Source: an uncultured Christensenella sp. (GTDB taxonomy: Bacteria; Bacillota; Clostridia; Christensenellales; UBA3700). From it: a DNA stretch of 64,000 bases. A model generated the notes under the pieces. The model had not been told where the DNA came from, did not search any database, and was given only the letters and a program-made list of their open reading frames with translations. Positions within the stretch are counted from its first letter, which is position 1; each line of letters opens with the position of its first letter. Of this stretch, positions 24,521 through 32,311 are shown in pieces. The stretch lies in the NCBI GenBank assembly GCA_910583995.1, contig CAJTYW010000001.1, positions 124,001 through 188,000 on the forward strand. Reading direction: 5' to 3'. Both the position numbers and the translations under genes were made by a program.

Positions 24521-24985
24521 ATGAAAAAATATATAAAATACGCATTAGTATTTTTAGCTTTAGGGTTAGCTTTTGGTGTTTTTTATCGTGAATTTTCTAA
24601 AGCTTACGGAATTGTAAATACTTATGCTACTCTTGGTCTTGTACACGTTCATTTTCTTGTTTTAGGTGTTGTATTTACCTTGATAATAGGTTTAATCAAA
24701 GATAAATTGGACACTTGTCACGAAAAATTGTTTAAATGTGCTTTCCCACTTTATGCTGTTGGTGTACTTGGTGCGGGACTTATGATGGCAGTACGTGGTA
24801 TACTTGATATTTTGCTTAGGTCAGAAAAAATACAATTTGCGGTATCAGCAGGTGCAAATGGTGCAATTGCAGGAATTTCAGGTATATTTCACGCAATTTT
24901 AGGTGTTGGTATTGTGCTTATTTTTGTATCTTGGCTTTTGAATAAATCTACTATAATTAATAATTGTAAAAATAACAAAGATTAA
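24521..24985 (+). CDS. DUF2871 family integral membrane protein
   Basis: The 154-residue protein has four predicted membrane helices (about 6-22, 38-60, 72-92, 115-142). The family signature FGVFYREFSK near the N-terminus and a histidine-containing second helix (LGLVHVHFLVLG) match DUF2871 proteins, whose function is unknown. The His pair and the overall look recall small haem-copper-like membrane proteins, but that is speculation. AAGGAG precedes the ATG. It is first in a two-gene unit with the carbonic anhydrase 29 bp downstream. Confidence 0.85.
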   Translation: MKKYIKYALVFLALGLAFGVFYREFSKAYGIVNTYATLGLVHVHFLVLGVVFTLIIGLIKDKLDTCHEKLFKCAFPLYAVGVLGAGLMMAVRGILDILLRSEKIQFAVSAGANGAIAGISGIFHAILGVGIVLIFVSWLLNKSTIINNCKNNKD

Positions 24986-25014
24986 CTTACAGCATTTTTG
25001 AATAAGGATTTTTT

Positions 25015-25575
25015 ATGAATAAAATTTATGAAAATTTATGGGAAGATTCCCTTGAAAAATTAAAAATAGGTAATAAAAAATATTGTAATGGCACAAGTAT
25101 TGGCAATGTATCGGAGAATATACGAAAGGAAACATTTGAAAATGGTCAATTCCCTTTTGCGGTTGTTATTTCCTGCTCTGATTCGCGCGTAATACCTGAG
25201 AGTATTTTTTCTGCAAGCATTGGCGATTTGTTTATTATTCGTGTTGTGGGAAATGTTGTGGATTCTACTGTTACCGCAAGTATGGAGTATGCTATAGGAC
25301 ATTTAAATGTGCCACTTGTGCTTGTTTTAGGTCACACTGCTTGCGGTGCAATTACCGCAGCAATAAATGGTAACGCTACTGGCAGAATAAAGGAAACAAT
25401 TGACAAAATTAGTAGCGTAATAGGCGATGAAAAAGACGATTATAAAGCAAGTGTAATCAATGTTAATGCAAATGTTAAAGCCGTACAAAATGCAATAGCA
25501 AATGATTATCCGCAAGTAAAAGTCATAGGTGCTATATATCTTGCAGATTCAGGCATAGTTGAATTTATAGATTAG
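25015..25575 (+). CDS. Beta-class carbonic anhydrase
   Basis: It interconverts CO2 and bicarbonate in the cytoplasm. All active-site residues are present: zinc ligands Cys54, His107 and Cys110 (SCSDSR, GHTACG) and the Asp56-Arg58 dyad. At 186 residues it is a normal small bacterial beta-CA. It follows the DUF2871 gene in the same transcript and is closed by a strong terminator. Bicarbonate supply for carboxylases is the likely role. Confidence 0.95.
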   Translation: MNKIYENLWEDSLEKLKIGNKKYCNGTSIGNVSENIRKETFENGQFPFAVVISCSDSRVIPESIFSASIGDLFIIRVVGNVVDSTVTASMEYAIGHLNVPLVLVLGHTACGAITAAINGNATGRIKETIDKISSVIGDEKDDYKASVINVNANVKAVQNAIANDYPQVKVIGAIYLADSGIVEFID

Positions 25576-25650
25576 TTAAATTTAACTTATTTATAGCTAA
25601 TTTATTTAGCTTATAACAATCAATTATTAATAAAAGGATACAATTGCAAT

Positions 25651-25686
25651 AAAAAACCAACAAGAAATGCTCTTGTTGGTTTTTTT
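25651..25686. terminator. Bidirectional intrinsic terminator
   Basis: A 15-bp perfect stem (AAAAAACCAACAAGA / TCTTGTTGGTTTTTT) with a 5-nt loop separates the carbonic anhydrase from the convergent zinc-finger gene. Confidence 0.92.
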
Positions 25687-25688
25687 GT

Positions 25689-26099
25689 TTAAATTATACC
25701 TGTGCCTTTGCTTAAAGCTGAGTTGATTTTTTGAATTTCGCCTTGCAAATATATAATACGCTGTTTTATTGACTTACGGTTATTTAGATTAATAAGTATT
25801 TTTATTATAGCTGCAATAGTAAATGCAAAGCCAATAGCGAAAGTTGGACCAGTTTTAATTATTAATATAATCGCTAAAATAGTAATAAGAATACCTAGTA
25901 TTGACCATAATATGGTGGAAGAAGTATTTTTCCTAAACTTATTGTTCTGCATATTAAGTTCTATTTCATACTCTTCTTTTTTGCATACGGGACAAATTCC
26001 ACTATGCCCTGTATATGATGAGCAATCTGCACACATTGCTTTTCCGCATTTTTTGCAAACTGAAATTGCTTCTTTTGACGGGTGCATAAAACATTTCAT
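25689..26099 (-). CDS. Zinc-finger (B-box-like) membrane protein
   Basis: The 136-residue protein has an N-terminal Cys/His cluster (CFMHPSKEAISVCKKCGKAM, then CADC and CPVCK). It is followed by two close membrane helices (about 60-100) and a short basic tail. This is a common architecture in Clostridia with no known function; zinc binding is inferred. The frame opens at 26165 but AGAGGT precedes the ATG at 26099, and the upstream part overlaps the promoter. It is divergent from a small XRE regulator, with palindromic operators between them, so it is probably under that regulator's control. Confidence 0.8.
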   Translation of the reverse strand: MKCFMHPSKEAISVCKKCGKAMCADCSSYTGHSGICPVCKKEEYEIELNMQNNKFRKNTSSTILWSILGILITILAIILIIKTGPTFAIGFAFTIAAIIKILINLNNRKSIKQRIIYLQGEIQKINSALSKGTGII

Positions 26100-26117
26100 A
26101 ATTTTACCTCTTGTAAA

Positions 26118-26189
26118 TAGGATTATATATAACCTTATTATAGCATACATAGGATTATCTGTCAACCAAAAGTATGATATATAATCCTA
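26118..26189. promoter_or_regulatory. Operator: 13-bp inverted repeat plus an extra half-site
   Basis: TAGGATTATATAT occurs at 26118-26130 and as its exact reverse complement at 26177-26189. A shortened direct copy, TAGGATTAT, lies at 26150-26158. The sites lie at the start point, in the spacer and just upstream of the leftward promoter. The right-hand copy contains TATAAT at 26180-26185, a possible -10 for the XRE gene. This arrangement suggests repression of both genes, perhaps by the XRE protein. Confidence 0.65.
26137..26165 (-). promoter_or_regulatory. Consensus promoter of the zinc-finger membrane protein gene
   Basis: On the minus strand TTGACA (26165-26160), a 17-bp spacer and TATAAT (26142-26137) are both perfect. 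It is surrounded by the TAGGATTAT operator copies, as expected for a strong promoter held off by a repressor. Confidence 0.82.
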
Positions 26190-26233
26190 ACTTTTTGTAA
26201 TTGGTAAGGTACAATAAAATAAAAAGGGATAAA

Positions 26234-26479
26234 ATGAAAAAGATTGCCGATGTTGTTGTAGACAGATTATTTAAATATATGAATGAGCAAAATTTAACGC
26301 AATATAAGCTTGCTCAATTAAGTGGCGTCCCTTTTCCTACAATCAAAAGCATAATGCAACGCAGGACAAAAGATATAACTTTAAAAACAATTATAATGCT
26401 ATCTGATGGATTAGGTATTACGCCAAGCGAATTTTTAAATAATGACGATTTTTTGGCTATCAATATTGAATTAAACTAA
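26234..26479 (+). CDS. Small XRE-family HTH transcriptional regulator
   Basis: The 81-residue single-domain Cro/C1-type regulator has the HTH in QYKLAQLSGVPFPTIKSI (about 22-39), followed by LKTIIMLSDGLGITPSEFL, typical of the XRE fold. There is no sensor domain. The frame opens at 26201, but AGGGAT is 5 nt before the ATG at 26234, which starts MKKIADVV. It is divergently arranged with the zinc-finger gene across a palindromic operator, so autorepression and control of that gene are likely (inference). Confidence 0.88.
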   Translation: MKKIADVVVDRLFKYMNEQNLTQYKLAQLSGVPFPTIKSIMQRRTKDITLKTIIMLSDGLGITPSEFLNNDDFLAINIELN

Positions 26480-26504
26480 TTTTTAACAAGAATAATAAAT
26501 CTAG

Positions 26505-26535
26505 TCGACATTTTTTTATAAAATGTCGAATTTTT
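26505..26535 (+). terminator. Intrinsic terminator of the XRE gene
   Basis: A 10-bp stem (TCGACATTTT / AAAATGTCGA) with a 5-nt loop is followed by ATTTTT. Confidence 0.75.
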
Positions 26536-26565
26536 ATAAATAAAATATCAAATTTAAATAAATTA

Positions 26566-26594
26566 TTCAAAAAAATTTATTTATGTGATATAAT
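26566..26594 (+). promoter_or_regulatory. Probable promoter of the FlaR-like gene
   Basis: An extended -10 element (TGA then TATAAT, 26586-26594) has a 17-bp spacer from a weak -35 box TTCAAA (26566-26571). Confidence 0.5.
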
Positions 26595-26629
26595 GAAATT
26601 GTAAATTTAATTAAATTATGGGGTTGATT

Positions 26630-27142
26630 ATGGAATTTAAATACAACAGAATTTTAATTGTTGGTTGTGGCGGTGCTGGAAAAAGCACTCTTGCTCGTGA
26701 AATGGGCGATAAATTTAATATTCCTGCTATACACCTTGATAAATTGCATTGGCTACCTAACTGGATTGAAAGACCTGATTCAGAATTTTATACATTGCTT
26801 GAAAAAGAACTGGAAAAACCTAGATGGATTATTGACGGCAATTACACTAGGACATTTGAATGGCGTTTGCAATATGCAGATTTATGTATATTCCTTGACT
26901 ACCCGATTGATTTGTGCTTAACAAGCATAGATTGTAGAGTGAAAATGTATAGTGGCAAAAGTAGACCAGATATGACGGAAGGCTGCATTGAGCGTGCTGA
27001 CGATGAATTTGTTGAATGGATAAATAGTTACAGCAAAAATGTAAGACCTAAATTTTTAGAAATTTTAAACAAATATTCAGTCCCTTATTTGATTTTTACT
27101 TCAAGAAATCAAACTGCAGAATGGCTAAACCAATTTAATTAA
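26630..27142 (+). CDS. FlaR-like / adenylate-kinase-like P-loop kinase
   Basis: The 170-residue P-loop NTPase resembles proteins called 'DNA topology modulation protein FlaR', a small nucleoside-kinase-like family. The natural substrate is not established. The Walker A GCGGAGKST lies near residues 13-21. HLDKLHWLPNW, IIDGNYTRT and the lid-type arginines (CRVKMYSGKSRPDM) follow. An in-frame ATG at 26618 exists, but GGGG sits 6 nt before 26630, so I prefer the latter. Single-gene unit. Confidence 0.82.
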   Translation: MEFKYNRILIVGCGGAGKSTLAREMGDKFNIPAIHLDKLHWLPNWIERPDSEFYTLLEKELEKPRWIIDGNYTRTFEWRLQYADLCIFLDYPIDLCLTSIDCRVKMYSGKSRPDMTEGCIERADDEFVEWINSYSKNVRPKFLEILNKYSVPYLIFTSRNQTAEWLNQFN

Positions 27143-27241
27143 AAAGTATAATTTACCACAATTATTGCTTTAAAATAATAATTATAGCTGCTTTAGACTT
27201 TTGTATATTTTGCAGAAAATTTACAAAAAAAAAAGAAACTA

Positions 27242-27270
27242 TTGACAAACCGCTTTTTATATGATATAAT
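27242..27270 (+). promoter_or_regulatory. Consensus promoter of the M48 protease gene
   Basis: The perfect -35 box TTGACA (27242-27247), a 17-bp spacer with extended TGA and the perfect -10 box TATAAT (27265-27270) start transcription near 27277, about 23 nt before the ATG. Confidence 0.88.
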
Positions 27271-27299
27271 CTTTACATAACATAAGAAGGAGTTAAAAA

Positions 27300-28190
27300 A
27301 TGTATATTTGGAGTTTTTGTAAATCAATATTAAGACCTAAAAACATATTACCTGCTATTTATTTTTTGATAAATGCGGTTATTGTATTTTTTATTTTTGC
27401 GATATTACCTTTTCAAATAGTAGAAGATAGCACAATGAATTTTGTATATATGGGACTTATTGGTTTAGCTGTCAATTTGGTATTTATATTAATATCATTA
27501 ACGCCGTTTGGTGAAGCTATTTGGCGTTTAAGAAATCGTATTAAAAAAGCACCTGAAGCAGCCTTAGAGAGTCAATGGATAATGGCAAATGAAGTTTTTG
27601 AAGAAGTTAAGGAAAAAGCTAATTCAATATCACGCAGTGTATCAAAAAAAGTTAAATTATATTATGATGATTCAGATGATTTAAATGCTTTTGCTTTAGG
27701 ACACAGGACAGTAATTGTTACACGCGGTATGTTATCGCAAGCTAATCCAGATATTTTAAAAGGTGTTTTAGCACACGAACTTGGGCATATTGCTCACGGC
27801 GATAGTGATTTAAAACTTGGTATAAATGTATCTAATAGCATTTTAATTATCTTTTTGACTATTGTTAACATTATTAATAACTTTATTATCGGATTGTTTT
27901 TAAGTACTAATAGCTCAATAATTCATATACTAGCTATGATATTAAAGTTTGTATTTGGAATATTACTTATTGGTTTATTTAAAGTTTGGAACTGGATTGG
28001 TACACTTTGCATCAACTGGTCATCAAGAAAAGCCGAATTTGCTGCAGATAGCTATGCAAAAGAATTAGGATATGGCGAAGAATTGGAAATTTTCTTGCGT
28101 TGTATTGACGATAAAGTAAAAACTAATAAATTTAGCTTAATGTTCCAAACTCACCCTGACACAGGCGATAGATTGAGTAATCTTGCATAA
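27300..28190 (+). CDS. M48 family (HtpX-like) membrane metalloprotease
   Basis: The 296-residue membrane zinc protease has two N-terminal helices (about 17-40 and 48-68). The HExxH motif is His159-Glu160-x-x-His163 (AHELGHIAHGD). Two further helices span about 175-225, and the third zinc ligand is probably Glu236 (RKAEFAAD). The topology and length match HtpX, which degrades damaged membrane proteins. AAGGAG precedes the ATG and the promoter is fully consensus, so expression is probably strong. It is closed by its own terminator. Confidence 0.93.
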   Translation: MYIWSFCKSILRPKNILPAIYFLINAVIVFFIFAILPFQIVEDSTMNFVYMGLIGLAVNLVFILISLTPFGEAIWRLRNRIKKAPEAALESQWIMANEVFEEVKEKANSISRSVSKKVKLYYDDSDDLNAFALGHRTVIVTRGMLSQANPDILKGVLAHELGHIAHGDSDLKLGINVSNSILIIFLTIVNIINNFIIGLFLSTNSSIIHILAMILKFVFGILLIGLFKVWNWIGTLCINWSSRKAEFAADSYAKELGYGEELEIFLRCIDDKVKTNKFSLMFQTHPDTGDRLSNLA

Positions 28191-28207
28191 GATATACATA
28201 AAAAATT

Positions 28208-28237
28208 AAATCCTTGCTGGTATGCAAGGATTTTTTT
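28208..28237 (+). terminator. Intrinsic terminator of the M48 protease gene
   Basis: The stem AAATCCTTGC/GCAAGGATTT with a 6-nt loop is followed by a seven-T run. Confidence 0.9.
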
Positions 28238-28257
28238 ATTAGAAAATAATTTATTAA

Positions 28258-28283
28258 AAAATCCCCTATTTTAAGGGGATTTT
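28258..28283 (-). terminator. Intrinsic terminator of the RimK-like gene
   Basis: The stem AAAATCCCCT/AGGGGATTTT lies directly after the leftward stop codon, with a U run on the minus strand. It is back to back with the protease terminator. Confidence 0.85.
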
Positions 28284-28284
28284 A

Positions 28285-29166
28285 TCATTTTTTTGATAAT
28301 TCATTTATTATAAATTCTGCATAAATTTTTGCTACATTAATGTTAGTAACCTTTTCAAACATACCAAAAAAGGCATTTGAGTTTACTTCGCAAACAACAG
28401 GATTATTATCTTTGTCAATCAGCAAATCGATACCGCAGTAATCAAGTTTTAATACATTTACAACTTTTTCGCAAATTTCAATATATTCCTTATTTAAACT
28501 TTGTGCTGTACCCGTGCCACCAATTTCAATGTTTGAACGGAAATCTTGAGTATTTTGTCTGCACATAGCACCTATACAATTTCCGCCAATTACAATGACT
28601 CTTATATCCATACCTTGACTTTCTTTAATAAAAGCTTGGTATAAATGAGGTTTCAATTTGATTTCGTTTGCTATTTGCTCTAGTTCTTCTCTATTGCGTG
28701 CAAGATAAATACCTTTACCGCAAGAACCATAATTTTCTTTTATTATAAGCGGATATCCAAGTTCAGATTCAACCTTATCTATTATACTTTTTTTAACTTT
28801 TACATCTTTATAGTAGCAAAGTACTCCACCAATTGTTTTAGGCATATTTATATCGTGATTTGCAAGTGCTATATGTGTCAAAAGTTTATCGTCACAAATT
28901 TCAATTGCTTTTGCATTATTGAAAACTTTAATATTTAGTGCTTCTAGCATTTTAAGAACGTGTAAATCCTTATCTAAATAAATGCAAAAATCTATATTAT
29001 TAATATTAACGCTATAATTGCCATTTTCAATAATTACTTGCATTTCGTCCGTATGCACAATGTCAATCTCTACACTTAAGCAATTAAACTCTTCCTTAAG
29101 CCTTAATGCTTGATTTAGTTCAGATTTTGTTGTTGCATACGCATTTACTACTATTATTCCCTTCAT
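28285..29166 (-). CDS. RimK-like ATP-grasp ligase
   Basis: The 293-residue ATP-grasp protein of the RimK/LysX type joins a carboxylate to an amine with ATP hydrolysis. Typical substrates are glutamate added to protein tails, cofactor F420 or amino-group carriers; which applies here is unknown. The central nucleotide-binding loop is KENYGSCGKGIY. The C-terminal metal-binding stretch is DYCGIDLLIDKDNNPVVCEV then NSN. The frame opens at 29211, but CGAGGT precedes the ATG at 29166, giving MKGIIVVNAY. It lies 73 bp after the second lipoprotein gene and may be co-transcribed with it. Confidence 0.87.
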   Translation of the reverse strand: MKGIIVVNAYATTKSELNQALRLKEEFNCLSVEIDIVHTDEMQVIIENGNYSVNINNIDFCIYLDKDLHVLKMLEALNIKVFNNAKAIEICDDKLLTHIALANHDINMPKTIGGVLCYYKDVKVKKSIIDKVESELGYPLIIKENYGSCGKGIYLARNREELEQIANEIKLKPHLYQAFIKESQGMDIRVIVIGGNCIGAMCRQNTQDFRSNIEIGGTGTAQSLNKEYIEICEKVVNVLKLDYCGIDLLIDKDNNPVVCEVNSNAFFGMFEKVTNINVAKIYAEFIINELSKK

Positions 29167-29239
29167 ATTTACCTCGTTATTCAGTATAACATAAATAACT
29201 AGAATATGCAAGGATAAAGTAAAAAATCATATACTTTAA

Positions 29240-30268
29240 TTATTTTACTATTCTATTTGTAATTAAAATGTCCATATCGCCTTCTATCAATGCGGAATCA
29301 TAATTTAATATGCTAATTATACTGCTATAAATTTCGTGCATTTTTGGATTGTCATAGGCTTCTGATAAATCCTTTGCTGCGATTTCCAATTGTTCTTTTG
29401 AAATATTTACTTTTAGTTTTGATTTTACATTTACGCTATCAATATACTTTTTACCGCTAAATATACTTGTTTTAAATTTTGCAGTTGGGTTTTCAATATT
29501 TACAGCGTTTTTAAATATTCCACTTGCTGTTGTATCGGCAAAAGTATCAAATAAAATATGTTTTAGAGTATAATTTGATTTATTTATACAATTTTCGCAG
29601 TGGCGAGCTAAAAAGTTGTCTGAAATATGGCAAAACTCATTAAATTCACAGCTTACAGGTACTTCCTTACTCAAATTAAAAGTATCTTTATTTGTCGGTA
29701 TATAAGTTGTAATTGGGTGACAATTTAATTCGCACAAAATTGCTTTGTAATCTTCATTATTTTTTAAATTGTCAAATTTAAATTCATATTTAACCGGTTT
29801 TGCAAGGTTTGCTTTAAACATATCTTTTACATTTAGAATTTGAATAGTACCAGCAGCAGTATTATCATCAAATTCAAAGTTTGCTTTTAAACCTACTTTT
29901 GACCAAGCTTGCTCTAAATGCTTAACTTTTAAATCACCTTCTAACTTTTTGTAATCAAGTACCATATCAATTATACCTTTGACATCTTCGTTGATTTTTA
30001 TTGACATATTTTTACGGGTTTCTATATTAATCAAAAGCTTTCCGTCTTTAAATTTTTTCTCAATATCAAAAACTAAATTATCGATAGTCATCACTCCACC
30101 GATATTTAAATTTTTAAAACTTACTTGTTCGATGCTCTCGTTTTGAGTGGAATAGTCCCATACTTCTTTAGTTGAATTTGTAATTTCTTCAGTTGAAACA
30201 TTTTTGTCACAACTTACAATACTTAACATTAACACAATGGATAAAAATACAATCAGTAGTTTTTTCAT
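29240..30268 (-). CDS. Lipoprotein of unknown function (paralogue of the gene at 30395)
   Basis: A 342-residue secreted lipoprotein. The signal peptide ends in a lipobox with Cys20 (LSIVSC-D). The mature protein is mostly beta-strand-like and has six further cysteines, including a C-x-x-C-type pair (HCENC). The opening region (SFKNLNIGGVMTIDNLVFDI) aligns by eye with the upstream lipoprotein (TISDFNLAEILIINKAKFTF), so the two are tandem paralogues. No family is recognised. Ribosome site AAGGAG. A terminator at 30344-30378 separates it partly from its upstream paralogue. Confidence 0.8.
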   Translation of the reverse strand: MKKLLIVFLSIVLMLSIVSCDKNVSTEEITNSTKEVWDYSTQNESIEQVSFKNLNIGGVMTIDNLVFDIEKKFKDGKLLINIETRKNMSIKINEDVKGIIDMVLDYKKLEGDLKVKHLEQAWSKVGLKANFEFDDNTAAGTIQILNVKDMFKANLAKPVKYEFKFDNLKNNEDYKAILCELNCHPITTYIPTNKDTFNLSKEVPVSCEFNEFCHISDNFLARHCENCINKSNYTLKHILFDTFADTTASGIFKNAVNIENPTAKFKTSIFSGKKYIDSVNVKSKLKVNISKEQLEIAAKDLSEAYDNPKMHEIYSSIISILNYDSALIEGDMDILITNRIVK

Positions 30269-30343
30269 AACTTTACTCCTTATATGATTAGTTTAAAATA
30301 AAGTTGCAAATTTATACTGAAAGTTTGTATATTTGATTTATAT

Positions 30344-30378
30344 AAAAAATAAATGTCACAAACCTGCGACATTTATTC
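30344..30378 (-). terminator. Intrinsic terminator between the paralogous lipoprotein genes
   Basis: The stem AATAAATGTC/GACATTTATT gives a U run on the minus strand from six A at 30345-30350. The downstream lipoprotein may therefore need its own, unidentified promoter. Confidence 0.75.
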
Positions 30379-30394
30379 ATTAATTTTATTGATA

Positions 30395-31432
30395 TTAATT
30401 TAAAATATAAGTTGAATTTACATTAATACTACCAATCTCTATACAAGACACATTAGGCGTTGTTTCAAAAATTATATTATTTAAAATGGTTTTAATCATA
30501 CCTGTAGCATTACCAAGATTACTATCTTCGCTAAGGTATTCTACTGCTTTTGAAAGAGCATCTATCAACTCTTTTTTATTATATAAAAATTGAATTCTGT
30601 TTAAACTTACATTCATTTTTTTAATGAAATTGTTTTTAACTGTACAATTGCTTTTAGAACTGTTAACTTTTAATTTTGTTGTAAGTAAAGTATTGTAGCC
30701 TACTCCGAAAATTTTTTTTATCTTGGTGTTTATGGAAACATAATCTGGAGAATCCTTATCAGGGTCAACGCTTTCAGCATATTCAATTGCGGACTTTATT
30801 ATTTTACTAATACCTGATGGATTAAATTTTGCGCCGTCTGTTGTTGGTTCAAAAATTGAAGAATAATGACTTGTAAACAAATCCATACAATTTTTTATTA
30901 CTTCACTATAAGCACTATTAGTATCTATAATCTCACTACCCGTTTGCGTTTTGTTAAATTCAGGAGATTGATAACCAATACGCAATTTGATTGAATAATC
31001 TAGTTTTGTATTGTTTTCACTAAGCACTAAATCACCGCTTAATTCTTCAATACTGCTTAAAATTTCATTTAAATCATTAATATCTAACTCAATTTTTGTA
31101 TCAGAAGGGATATTTGCAAGGATAATTGGAATCAATGGGCCTACGTTATCTGGAATAGCTTCTGCATCAAACTCGTCCAAGTTAAAATGTACAGATATTT
31201 TATTATCGCTAAAAGTTCTTTTAAATGTAAATTTAGCTTTATTTATAATTAAAATTTCTGCAAGATTAAAGTCTGATATTGTTATTACATCTGTAGCTTG
31301 TTTTTCAGTAGTGCTATTCCACACATTTTGAGTATTGTACACGGTATCTTGATTGATTTTACCAGAGCAACCTGTTAGTATACATATAAGCACGCAAACT
31401 GCTACTGCAATTAAAATGATATTTTTTTTCAT
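30395..31432 (-). CDS. Lipoprotein of unknown function
   Basis: A 345-residue lipoprotein with a clear signal peptide and lipobox (ILTGC-S, Cys22). The mature part has alternating hydrophobic strands, DFNLAEILIINKAKFTFKRT near the start and few cysteines. It is paralogous to the lipoprotein at 29240. No known domain is recognised; beta-rich lipoproteins like these can be substrate-binding or LolA/DUF-type carriers. Its promoter (31469-31497) is strong and GAGGGA precedes the ATG. Confidence 0.8.
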   Translation of the reverse strand: MKKNIILIAVAVCVLICILTGCSGKINQDTVYNTQNVWNSTTEKQATDVITISDFNLAEILIINKAKFTFKRTFSDNKISVHFNLDEFDAEAIPDNVGPLIPIILANIPSDTKIELDINDLNEILSSIEELSGDLVLSENNTKLDYSIKLRIGYQSPEFNKTQTGSEIIDTNSAYSEVIKNCMDLFTSHYSSIFEPTTDGAKFNPSGISKIIKSAIEYAESVDPDKDSPDYVSINTKIKKIFGVGYNTLLTTKLKVNSSKSNCTVKNNFIKKMNVSLNRIQFLYNKKELIDALSKAVEYLSEDSNLGNATGMIKTILNNIIFETTPNVSCIEIGSINVNSTYILN

Positions 31433-31468
31433 ATTCCCTCTGTTTAAATTTTTATACTTTCTATAATC

Positions 31469-31497
31469 ATTTTAATATATTTTTCACAATTTGTCAA
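31469..31497 (-). promoter_or_regulatory. Promoter of the lipoprotein cluster
   Basis: Minus-strand TTGACA (31497-31492), a 17-bp spacer and TAAAAT (31474-31469) predict a start near 31462, 30 nt before the lipoprotein ATG. No terminator is visible after tyrA, so read-through is possible. Confidence 0.75.
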
Positions 31498-31516
31498 TAT
31501 GATAAACTTTAGACTA

Positions 31517-32311
31517 TTATTTGCTACTTTTACTTATTAATATTTCACTGCCTTCGTCAATCAATTTCTTTAAAGTTACATTGTCTTGTTTTTTCAAACA
31601 ATCTGCATATTTTTGTAGCTCAATAATCACTGTTTCAATATCTGTAATAAGATTGTCACGATTATTGTAAAACAAATCTACCCAAAGGTTGCTGTCCATT
31701 TTACCTACTCTTGTCAAATCTTCAAAGCTACCGCCTGTAAAACCATCACATTCAGATACGCAAGGGTTTTTGGCATAAGCGTTAGATAAAATATGGCATA
31801 ACTGCGATGTGTAGCTTATGATTTTATCGTGCTTTAAAGCATCGGTATAAACTACATTGCCAAATCCTAATAAATGTATTATCTCGTATATAATTTGTGG
31901 TGGATTTGGTGTAGTAACTACAATATTTGCACCATTAAATAAGTTTTCTTTTGAGTTAAAATAACCGCCTACTTCTCGTCCTGCCATTGGGTGCAGACCG
32001 CAATAATTTAGATTGTACTTTTCTGCACACTCTTTAATAGCATTTTTTATACCGCAAACATCTGCAAGCAAAGTAGTACCGATTTTTGTATGGTTTTCTT
32101 GTATAAATTTTATACTACTAGTTGGAGATAGTGCTAAAAGCAATATATCCATTTGTGCAAAATCGGTTAATAATTTTGCATTGTTTTCAGCAGTAGCTGC
32201 GGAAATTACACATTCATCTTTGTCCAAAATAAAACATTCCACACCGCATTTGCTTAATCGCTTTAGCATTGAACCGCCGATTAAACCAACGCCTATAAAG
32301 CCAACTTTCAT
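31517..32311 (-). CDS. tyrA: Prephenate dehydrogenase
   Basis: It oxidatively decarboxylates prephenate to 4-hydroxyphenylpyruvate with NAD(P)+, the committed step to tyrosine. The Rossmann motif GVGLIGGS is at 7-14, followed by LALSP, the catalytic region CGLHPMAGRE (about 102-111) and GSFEDLTRV. The protein has 264 residues, without the C-terminal ACT domain found in some Bacillus enzymes, so feedback control may lie elsewhere. The ATG overlaps the aroF stop (ATGA, 32311-32308). The pair shares the Phe/Tyr attenuator upstream. Confidence 0.93.
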   Translation of the reverse strand: MKVGFIGVGLIGGSMLKRLSKCGVECFILDKDECVISAATAENNAKLLTDFAQMDILLLALSPTSSIKFIQENHTKIGTTLLADVCGIKNAIKECAEKYNLNYCGLHPMAGREVGGYFNSKENLFNGANIVVTTPNPPQIIYEIIHLLGFGNVVYTDALKHDKIISYTSQLCHILSNAYAKNPCVSECDGFTGGSFEDLTRVGKMDSNLWVDLFYNNRDNLITDIETVIIELQKYADCLKKQDNVTLKKLIDEGSEILISKSSK

